From CAWCLK01 sp963796225 (GTDB taxonomy: Bacteria > Actinomycetota > Nitriliruptoria > Nitriliruptorales > Nitriliruptoraceae): DNA of 64,000 nt. Below are positions 1-7,666 of the stretch, piece after piece. The position numbers and the translations under genes are program-made. The notes beneath the pieces were generated by a model. The model was not told where the DNA came from, ran no database searches, and saw only the letters and a program-made list of their open reading frames with translations. The stretch's first letter is position 1; each line of letters begins with the position of its first letter. The DNA lies in assembly GCA_963796225.1 (NCBI GenBank), contig CAWCLK010000005.1, positions 1 through 64,000 of the forward strand, given 5' to 3'.

Positions 1-899
1 GCGAAGGACAGCAGCGCCATGGCCGTGGCCAGCACCGTGCGACCCTCGATGTCGGTGGTCGCGTCCACCTCGACCAGGTCCGCCCCGACCACACGCGGGT
101 CGGCGCCGGCGGCGCGCGCCGCAGCGAACAGGTCGTGGGGTGCCAGGCCACCCGGCCGGGCGCCGGGGCACGCCGGGGCGTGGGCGCTGTCGAGGACGTC
201 GACGTCGAGGTCGATCGCGATGGCCTCGCAGTGGTCGAGCCGCGCGAGTGCCTCGCGCATCGCCGCCCCGCCCCCGACGGCCCGGACCTCGTCGGCGGTC
301 CGCCACGTGATGCCGTGCTCGGCGGCCCAGTCGGCATACGGGCGCGAGTTCGTGAACGCCCCGATGCCGAGCTGCACCACGTTGCTCCCGGGCAGGCCGT
401 CCTCGATCAGTCCGCGGACGGGTGTGCCGTTGCGCGGTCCGTCGTCGAGGTGGCGGACGTCGTGGTGCGCGTCGAGGGTGACCAGCCCGACCCGCGACAG
501 GTCCGGGCCGCACATCCCCACGACCCACGGCCGCGTGATGGCGTTGTCACCGCCGAGGAACACGTGGACCGCGTCCCGGTCGAGGTCGCCGGCCAGGCGA
601 CGCACCTCGCGCATGGCGGGCTCGAGGTCGAGCTCGGCCACCGGCCAGTCCCCGAGGTCGGCACACGGCACGACGTCCTCGAGGTCGACCTCGTCCACCG
701 GGTCCCAGGGCGACAGCCGCGCCAGCGCCTGACGGACGGCGGGCGGGGTGCGCCAGCCCTCGGACGGCGAGATCGACCCGACCGAGCACGGCACTCCCAC
801 CACCCGCAGCGGGGCGCTGGCCGGGTCCCCGGCGCCGAGCCACCTCGACGCGCGCGGCCACTGCGGGTCGTCACCGGCCGGGGGACGGTCGAAGGTCAC
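1..899 (-). CDS. hutG: Formimidoylglutamase (arginase/ureohydrolase family), 3' end outside window
   Basis: Last step of this histidine-degradation route: hydrolysis of N-formimino-L-glutamate to glutamate and formamide by a binuclear metal enzyme. About 299 residues are visible; the C-terminus runs off the left edge. The metal motifs are DAHHD near residue 140 and DLDVD near residue 228. The first motif reads LGGDN near residue 115 where most family members have GGDH, so one usual metal-ligand His is Asn. The GTG start at 899 is chosen because AAGGAG lies 6 nt upstream. It follows hutI by 24 nt and is the distal visible gene of a hutHUIG operon. Family assignment is firm; formimidoylglutamase rather than agmatinase is inferred from the operon. 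Confidence 0.88.
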   Translation of the reverse strand, partial: MTFDRPPAGDDPQWPRASRWLGAGDPASAPLRVVGVPCSVGSISPSEGWRTPPAVRQALARLSPWDPVDEVDLEDVVPCADLGDWPVAELDLEPAMREVRRLAGDLDRDAVHVFLGGDNAITRPWVVGMCGPDLSRVGLVTLDAHHDVRHLDDGPRNGTPVRGLIEDGLPGSNVVQLGIGAFTNSRPYADWAAEHGITWRTADEVRAVGGGAAMREALARLDHCEAIAIDLDVDVLDSAHAPACPGARPGGLAPHDLFAAARAAGADPRVVGADLVEVDATTDIEGRTVLATAMALLSF

Positions 900-923
900 C
901 GAGCGCTCCTTGCGTGGGGTCGT

Positions 924-2120
924 TCAGTCGGTGGGCCAGACCGGGCGGCCGCCCCGGATCACGCCCCGCACCAGCGGGACCCCGGGGCGGTAGGCGAGGT
1001 GGACGTGGGTCGGGGCGCCGAGCACGACCAGGTCGGCTCGGGCCCCGACGCGCAGGTGCCCCACGTCGTCGCGCTGCAGGGCGGCCGCCCCGCCGGCGGT
1101 GGCGGCCCAGACCGCCTCGGCGGGGGTCAGGCCGCACTCGCGCACGGCCAGCGCGATCACGAACGGCATCGAGGTGGTGTAGGAGGTGCCCGGGTTGCAG
1201 TCGCTGGCGACCGCCACGGTGACCCCGGCGTCCCACAGCCGCCGACCGTCGGGGTAGACCGGGGAGCGCGTGGAGAAGTCCGCCCCCGGCACGAGGGTGG
1301 CGACCACGCCGGCGTCGGCCAGCGCGGCCACGTCGTGGTCGGTGAGGTGGGTGCAGTGGTCGGCGGAGGCGGCCCCGAGCTCGCAGGCGACCTGCACGCC
1401 GGGGCCGGGGCGCAGCTGGTTGGCGTGCACGCGGGCCCCGAGCCCGGCGGCCTGCCCGGCCCGCAGGATCGTGCGTGCCGCGTCGGCGTCGAAGGCGCCG
1501 TCCTCGACGAACACGTCGATCCAGCGGGCCAGCGGGGCGCAGGCCTCCAGCATGGGGCCGGTGACCAGCTCGACGTAGCCGGCGACGTCCACGTCGCCGT
1601 CGTCGTCGCGGAACTCCGGCCCGACCACGTGCGCCCCGAGGAAGGTGGTGTCCTCGGTGAGCCGGCGCGCGACGGCCAGCATGCGGGCCTCGTGGGCGAC
1701 GTCGAGCCCGTACCCGGACTTGACCTCCAGCGTGGTGGTGCCCTGCGCCAACGCCTCGCCGGCCAGCCGATCGGCGTGGGCCCACAGCTGCTGGTCGGTG
1801 GCGGCCCGGGTGGCCCGGACGGTGCGCTGGATCCCACCGGCGGTGTAGTCCCGGCCCGCCATCCGGGCGGCGAACTCGTCGGCCCGGTCGCCGCCGAACA
1901 CCACGTGGGTGTGGCTGTCGACGAACCCGGGCAGCACGCAGGCACCCTCGACGTCGGTGCGGGCGTCGGCCGCCGGGGCCTGCGACGACGGGCCGACCCA
2001 GGCGATGCGGTCGCCCTCCACGACCACGGCGGCGTCCCGCACGATGCCCAGCGGGCCGTCACCGAGCTCGGGGTCGTTGGTGACCAGCTCGCCGACGTGG
2101 TCCAGCAGCCCCGACCTCAC
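924..2120 (-). CDS. hutI: Imidazolonepropionase
   Basis: Opens the ring of 4-imidazolone-5-propionate to give N-formiminoglutamate; an amidohydrolase-superfamily metalloenzyme. The product is 398 residues, usual for HutI. The metal-binding HxH motif is visible as GFVDSHTHVVFGG about 65 residues in, and a late ASDCNPGTSYTTSMPF block carries the conserved SDxNPG region. The GTG start at 2120 overlaps the hutU stop by 4 nt (GTGA), indicating translational coupling. Longer open frames upstream are discarded because they run through hutU. Confidence 0.95.
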   Translation of the reverse strand: MRSGLLDHVGELVTNDPELGDGPLGIVRDAAVVVEGDRIAWVGPSSQAPAADARTDVEGACVLPGFVDSHTHVVFGGDRADEFAARMAGRDYTAGGIQRTVRATRAATDQQLWAHADRLAGEALAQGTTTLEVKSGYGLDVAHEARMLAVARRLTEDTTFLGAHVVGPEFRDDDGDVDVAGYVELVTGPMLEACAPLARWIDVFVEDGAFDADAARTILRAGQAAGLGARVHANQLRPGPGVQVACELGAASADHCTHLTDHDVAALADAGVVATLVPGADFSTRSPVYPDGRRLWDAGVTVAVASDCNPGTSYTTSMPFVIALAVRECGLTPAEAVWAATAGGAAALQRDDVGHLRVGARADLVVLGAPTHVHLAYRPGVPLVRGVIRGGRPVWPTD

Positions 2121-3804
2121 GTCTGCTCCCGGTCCTGTCCCGACGGGTCCGGCCCTTCGCGGAGCGGGATCCGCACGCCCCGCTGCTCGGCGACCTGCTC
2201 GGCGACCTCGTACCCGGCGTCGACGTGCCGGATGACGCCGGTGCCCGGGTCGTTGGACAGCACGCGGGCGAGCTTCTGCGCCGCCAGCTCGGTGCCGTCG
2301 GCGACGCTGACCTGCCCGGCGTGGATCGACCGGCCCATCCCGACGCCGCCGCCGTGGTGGATCGACACCCATGACGCCCCGGAGGCGACGTTGACCATCG
2401 CGTTGAGCAGCGGCCAGTCCGCGATGGCGTCGGACCCATCGAGCATCGCCTCGGTCTCGCGGTAGGGCGAGGCGACCGAGCCGGTGTCGAGGTGGTCGCG
2501 GCCGATGACCACCGGGGCGGAGATCCGCCCGTCGGCGACCATCTCGTTGAACCGCAGGCCGGCGACGTCCCGCTCGCCGTACCCGAGCCAGCAGATGCGT
2601 GACGGCAGCCCCTGGAAGGCGACCTTCTCGCGGGCCAGCCGGATCCAGCGGGCCAGGGTCTCGTTCTCGGGGAACAGCTCGAGCACGGCGTCGTCGGTGG
2701 CGGCGATGTCGGCGGGGTCACCGGACAGGGCGGCCCAGCGGAACGGGCCCTTGCCCTCGCAGAACAGCGGCCGGATGTAGGCGGGGACGAACCCGGGGTA
2801 GTCGAACGCCCGCGCGTAGCCGCCGAGCTTCGCCTCGCCCCGCAACGAGTTGCCGTAGTCGAAGACCTCCGCCCCGGCGTCGAGGAACCCGACCATCGCC
2901 TCGACGTGGGTCGCCATCGACGCGCGTGCCTGCTCGGTGAACCCGGCCGGGTCCTTCTCGCGGGCGGCGTGCCAGTCCTCGAACGCGACCTCGACCGGCA
3001 GGTACGCCAGCGGGTCGTGGGCGGAGGTCTGGTCGGTGACGATGTCGACCGCCACGCCCCGCCGCAGCAGCTCGGGCACGACCTCGGCCGCGTTGCCGAG
3101 CACCCCGATGGACAGCGGGCGCCGCGCAGCCCGGGCGTCCTCGGCCTGCCGGATCGCGTCGTCGAGGTCGTCGGCGGCGACGTCGAGGTACCGGGTGTCC
3201 AGCCGCCGCTGGATCCGGGACGGGTCGCACTCGATGCAGAGCACCACGCCCTCGTTCATGGTGACCGCCAGCGGCTGCGCCCCGCCCATCCCACCGAGCC
3301 CCGCGGTCAGGGTCAGCGTCCCGGCCAGCGTGCCCCCGAACCGCTTCTGGGCGATGGCCGCGAAGGTCTCGTAGGTGCCCTGCAGGATCCCCTGCGTGCC
3401 GATGTAGATCCACGACCCGGCGGTCATCTGCCCGTACATCGTCAGGCCCATGGCCTCGAGCCGGCGGAACTCCTCCCAGCTGGCCCAGTCCGGCACCAGG
3501 TTGCTGTTGGCGATCAGGACACGGGGCGCCCACTCGTGGGTGGTCAGCACGCCGACCGGGCGACCGGACTGCACCAGCAGCGTCTCGTCGTCGGCCAGCG
3601 TCGTGAGCGTGCGGACGATGGCGTCGAAGCTGGCCCAGTCCCGGGCCGCCTGCCCGTGCCCCCGTACACCACCAGCTCGTCGGGGTGCTCGGCGACCTCG
3701 GGGTCGAGGTTGTTCTGCAGCATCCGCAACGCGGCTTCCTGCGACCACCCGCGGGCGGTGCGGGTCGTGCCCCGCGGGGCGCGGACCGGCCTGGCTCCCT
3801 GCAT
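2117..3804 (-). CDS. hutU: Urocanate hydratase (one frameshift)
   Basis: Converts urocanate to 4-imidazolone-5-propionate with tightly bound NAD+. The N-terminal part reads QEAALRMLQNNLDPEVAEHP then VVYGGTG, and the remainder (AARDWASFDAIVRTL onward) is in another frame. The break lies near 3655, where one C seems to be missing from a GGCCAGG context. With it repaired the protein is about 562 residues, the normal size. The ATG at 3804 has GGAGG about 6 nt upstream and lies 10 nt after the hutH stop. The C-terminal region contains the conserved SIHHGGGVGMGRSIHAGQ stretch. A sequencing indel is more likely than inactivation, since all motifs are preserved on both sides. Confidence 0.93.
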
Positions 3805-3814
3805 GGCGTGCCTC

Positions 3815-5356
3815 CTACTCCAGAGCTCCGATGGCGGCCTCGACGGCGGCCAGCAACGCCCCGTCGACGACCAGCCCGCGGACGGCCTCGATGTCCGGGG
3901 CGAGGTGGCGGTCGGGACCCGGGCCGGGGACCTGCGTGCGCACGAGGTCCCGGGCCGCGCCGGTGCCCGCAGCGGGCTGCAGCGGGGCGCGCAGGTCCAA
4001 CGCCCGCGCGCCGGCCATCACCTCGATCGCCAGCACGCGCCCCAGCGCGTCGACCGACCGGCGCAGCTTGCGGGCCGCCGACCAGCCCATCGACACGTGG
4101 TCCTCCTGCATCGCCGAGGACGGGATCGAGTCCACCGACGCCGGCACGGCCAGCCGCTTCATCTCGCTGACCAGCCCCGCCTGCGTGTACTGGGCGATCA
4201 TCAGCCCCGAGTCCACGCCCGGGTCGTCGGCGAGGAACGGCGCCAGCCCGTGGTTGCGCGCGGTGTCGAGGAACCGGTCCGTGCGACGCTCCGCCATCGA
4301 GGCCAGGTCCGCGGCCGCGATCGCCAGGAAGTCCAGCACGTACCCCACCGGCGCCCCGTGGAAGTTCCCGTTGGACTCGACCCGCCCGTCCTCGGTCAGG
4401 ACGGGGTTGTCGATCGTGCTGGCCAGCTCGCGCTCGGCCACCGCCACGGCGTGGGCCAGCGTGTCGCGCACCGCCCCGGCCACCTGCGGGGCGCACCGCA
4501 ACGCGTAGGCGTCCTGCACCCGGGTGTCCTCGGGTGTGGCGTGGCTGGCCACGATCGGCGAGCCGGCCAGCAGCCGCCGCAGGTTCGCGGCCGACGCGGC
4601 CAGCCCCGGGTGGGGCCGCAGCGCCTGCAGGTCGGCAGCGAACACCTGGTCGGTGCCGAGCAGCGCCTCCACCGACATCGCCGCCGCCACGTCCGCGACC
4701 CGCACCAGCCCCGTCAGGTCATGGATCGCCAGCAGCAGCATCCCCAGCATCCCGTCGGTGCCGTTGATCAGCGCCAGGCCCTCCTTCTCGACCAGCGCCA
4801 CCGGCGACAACCCGACCTCGGCGAGCACGTCCGCCGCCGCCCCGACGGTGCCGTCGGGCCGGGCCATCTCCCCCTCGCCCATCATCCCCAGCGCCACCGC
4901 CGCCAGCGGGGCGAGGTCGCCGCGAGCAGCCCAACGACCCGTACTCGGCCACCACCGGGGTCACGCCCGGCGTCCAGCATCCCGGCCAGCAGCTCCACCA
5001 GCTCCGGCCGGACGCCCGTCCGCCCCGTGGCCAGCGTCCGCAGCCGCAGCAGCATCATCGCGCGGACGACCTCGACCTCGACCGCCGGACCCGACCCGGC
5101 GGCGTGCGACCGGATCAACGACCGCTGCAGCGCCGCGCGCCTGTCCGCCGGGATGTAGGTCGTGGCCAACGCCCCGAACCCCGTCGACACCCCGTACGTC
5201 GGGACCTCGCTGGCCGCCATCGCCACGACCTGCTGCCGCCCCGCGGCGACCGTCCGCCGGCGCCTCGTCGGACACGGCCACCCCACGACGATGGCGTGCC
5301 ACCTCCACGACCTCGGCAGCGGTTGGAGGGGCAGGACGCAGCAGGACGGGCTCCAT
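3815..5356 (-). CDS. hutH: Histidine ammonia-lyase (three frameshifts)
   Basis: First enzyme of histidine catabolism: elimination of ammonia from L-histidine to give urocanate, using an MIO cofactor formed from an internal tripeptide. The pieces are MEPVLLRPAPPTAAE (ATG at 5356), then YGVSTGFGALATTYIP, then TPVVAEYGSLGCS, then GEGEMARP through NGTDGMLGMLLLAIHD. Breaks lie near 5275, 4970 (an extra G) and 4915 (an extra C). Repairing the last restores GSLGCSGDLAPL, so the MIO tripeptide would be Cys-Ser-Gly. The repaired length of about 513 residues is normal. It is the first gene of the hut operon; a weak GAGG precedes the start. Confidence 0.9.
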
Positions 5357-5415
5357 GCCGACAACCTCACCACATGGCGCGACGGCGTGCCGGCCGAAGC
5401 CGCGCAACGCGCGGG

Positions 5416-5844
5416 TCAGCCGCCGGCGATGTAGCCGGCGAGCTGCTCGCGTTCGTGGGCGAGCTCGTCGATGCGGACCTTCACCACGTCGCCGATGGAG
5501 ACGATGCCGACCAGGCCGTCGTCCACGACCGGCAGGTGGCGGAACCGCCCCTCGGTCATCGTGGCCATGAGCTCGTCGGAGGTCGTGGCCGGGGCGCAGG
5601 TCCGCACGTCGCGCTTCATGATGTCCTGGACGGGGCGGTCGAGGACCGCGGCCCCGTCCGTCGCGAGGCGCCGCACGACGTCGCGTTCGGACATGATCCC
5701 GAGGACCTCGCCACCGTCGGGCGAGACCACCAGCGCGCCGACGTTGTGGCGCGCCAGTGCCGCGACGGCATCACGCACGGTCGTCTGCGGCGTGATCGTG
5801 GCGACCTCGTGGCCCTTGCGGTCGAGGATGTCCTTGGCTCGCAC
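5416..5844 (-). CDS. CBS-pair domain protein
   Basis: A 142-residue protein made almost entirely of two CBS domains, a module that usually binds adenine nucleotides. The first ends in GEVLGIMSERDVVRRL (about residues 50-65) and the second contains RFRHLPVVDDGLVGIVSIGDVVK (about residues 100-122), followed by a short charged helix. The GTG at 5844 is preferred because GGGAGGA lies just upstream; a start at 5883 is possible but lacks a ribosome site. It precedes hutH by 59 nt in the same direction, so co-transcription is possible, but nothing ties it to histidine use. Stand-alone CBS pairs of this type occur widely; the ligand here is unknown. Confidence 0.9.
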   Translation of the reverse strand: MRAKDILDRKGHEVATITPQTTVRDAVAALARHNVGALVVSPDGGEVLGIMSERDVVRRLATDGAAVLDRPVQDIMKRDVRTCAPATTSDELMATMTEGRFRHLPVVDDGLVGIVSIGDVVKVRIDELAHEREQLAGYIAGG

Positions 5845-5972
5845 GAATCGTCCTCCCGGGTCTCCCTGTCCCGAGTGTTCCACAGCGGGGGTGGTTCGCG
5901 CCGGGGGTTTCGCAACCGGCCACGCGGCGTCGTCCGTGCCATGCTGGGGGCCCCGACCGACCGGAGCCCCGG

Positions 5973-7056
5973 GTGGCTGGCGACACCGACGACGACTGGC
6001 GCGCGCAGCTCCGCCCCCAGGCCACCCGCTGGCTCAGCCCCGTGGGCGGGCGCCGCCCCGCGGACTGGGCCGAGGACCTGGCGGCGGCCGAGCCCGACAC
6101 GTACGGGACGGACGGCGTGGTCGCCGAGCTCGAACAGGAGGTGGCGTCCGTGCTCGGGACCGAGGCCGCCGTGCTGCTGCCCACGGGCACGATGGCACAG
6201 GGGATCGCGCTGCGGCTCCACGCCGAGGACGCCGGCCGCCGGGTCGTGGCCATGCACCCGACGGCCCACCCGCTGCTGCACGAGGACGACGTCGCTGGTC
6301 CGGGTGCACCGGCTCGAGCCCCGCCCCCTCGGCGATCCCACCCAGCTGCCGACCGCCGAGGACCTGCGGGGCGTGGCCGACCCGCTGGCCGCCGTCCTCG
6401 TCGAGCTCCCCGCCCGCGAGCTGGGCGGACGGCTGCACGCGTGGGAGGACCTGCTCGAGCTCGTGCAGGTCGCCCGGGACGGTGGCGCCGCGGTGCACTG
6501 CGACGGGGCGCGGCTGTGGGAGTGCGAGCCGGCCTACGACCGGGACGCCGCCGAGATCGCCGCACTGTTCGACTCGGTGTACGTGTCGCTCTACAAGGGC
6601 CTGGGCGGCATCGGCGGGGCGTGCCTGGCCGGTGACGCCGGCTTCGTCGCCCGGGCCGCCGAGTGGCGCCACCGCCTCGGCGGCACGGTCTACGGGCTCT
6701 GGCCCTACGCCGCCGCGGGGCTGCACGGCCTGCGCGAGCACCGCCCCGCCATGGCCGCACGGCTCGCGCACCTGCGGGACGTGGCCGCCGCCCTGCGCAG
6801 CCTGCCCGGGGTGGAGGTCACCCCGGACCCGCCCGAGGCGGCCCTGTGCCACCTGTACCTGCGCACCACGCCGGACGCCTACGACCGTGGCGCGCGCGAG
6901 CTCGCCGAGGACACCGGGATCTGGCCCTGGGAGCGGGCCCACCGCACGGCCCGTCCCGACTGGATGGCGGTCGAGCTGCACGCCAGCGACAACCTGCAGG
7001 CCCTCACGGCGGACGAGGTGCGGGACGCCATCGCCCGGCTGGTCGGGACCACCTGA
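5973..7056 (+). CDS. Threonine aldolase-like PLP enzyme (one frameshift)
   Basis: A fold-type I PLP enzyme of the beta-eliminating lyase/low-specificity threonine aldolase group, which cleaves beta-hydroxy amino acids to glycine and an aldehyde. N-terminal half: EAAVLLPTGTMAQGIALRLH (cofactor phosphate region). C-terminal half: HCDGARLWECEP (Asp for the pyridine nitrogen) and SLYKGLGGIGG, whose Lys would form the Schiff base. The frame changes near 6292, in the HEDDV/LVRVHRLEP region, consistent with one extra base. Repaired length is about 361 residues, usual for the family. GTG at 5973 has GGAG upstream. Substrate is not determined by sequence. Confidence 0.87.
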
Positions 7057-7128
7057 GGCGTCCCGCGACCGGGCCGGCGGCCCCTTGCGCAGAGGGCCCT
7101 TCGGCGCGCACGGGCGCGCGCCGAATCG

Positions 7129-7134
7129 TAGGGT
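7129..7134 (+). promoter_or_regulatory. Putative -10 hexamer TAGGGT
   Basis: TAGGGT lies 31 nt before the ATG of the universal stress protein. It matches a TA(G/C)(G/C)(G/C)T hexamer found at a similar distance before about a dozen genes in this window. No clear -35 element is visible. Assignment as a promoter element is inference from recurrence. Confidence 0.4.
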
Positions 7135-7165
7135 GACGGGAGGTCACCAGCGTCAGGAGCCGACC

Positions 7166-7663
7166 ATGGGCCGCGTCGTCGTGGGAACCGACGGGTCACC
7201 CGGCGGGCAGGCCGCCGTGCGCTTCGCGGCCGAGGAGGCCCGGATGCGTGGGGCGACCCTCGAAGCGGTCTACGTGCACGCCATCCCGGCGCGGGACAGC
7301 GCGTTCTCCCACGGGCTGTCGGCCGAGGTCGCCTCCGCCGACCTCTACACCGAGATGATGGAACGGGACCGCGAGGTCGAGGAGGAGGCCCAGGACCGCG
7401 CCCGCCAGTTCGGGCAGGCGCTGCTGGACCGGTCCCTCGCCGCGGCCGAGGCCGGCGACCTCGACGCCGAGACCACCGTGCTGTTCGACCGGCGCCCCGC
7501 GCGCACGCTCATCGACGCGGTGCGTCGGCGCGACGACGTCGACCTGCTCGTGGTGGGGTCGCGGGGACGGGGCGAGCTGACCGGCGTGATCCTCGGGTCG
7601 ACCAGCCAGGCCTGCGTCACCCACGCCCGCGTCCCGGTGACCGTGGTCCCGACGCCGCGGTGA
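7166..7663 (+). CDS. Universal stress protein (UspA family)
   Basis: A single-domain, 165-residue Usp protein. The start region VVVGTDGSPGGQAAV carries the conserved Asp of the nucleotide site, and the C-terminal GSRGRGELTGVILGST fits the ATP-binding pattern G-x2-G-x9-G-S/T, so this member probably binds ATP. The middle, about residues 60-90, is rich in Glu and Arg (REVEEEAQDRARQFGQ) and likely helical. AGGAG sits 6 nt before the ATG. The gene stands alone and converges on the lipase/acyl-CoA synthetase gene, 3 nt beyond its stop. The role in stress or dormancy is family knowledge only. Confidence 0.93.
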   Translation: MGRVVVGTDGSPGGQAAVRFAAEEARMRGATLEAVYVHAIPARDSAFSHGLSAEVASADLYTEMMERDREVEEEAQDRARQFGQALLDRSLAAAEAGDLDAETTVLFDRRPARTLIDAVRRRDDVDLLVVGSRGRGELTGVILGSTSQACVTHARVPVTVVPTPR

Positions 7664-7666
7664 CGC

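Noticed and set aside
135..2465. Long plus-strand frame opposite hutG, hutI and hutU (776 codons)
   Set aside because: It reads as Arg/Gly/Pro-rich sequence with no domain and lies opposite three well-defined enzymes; a high-GC shadow frame.
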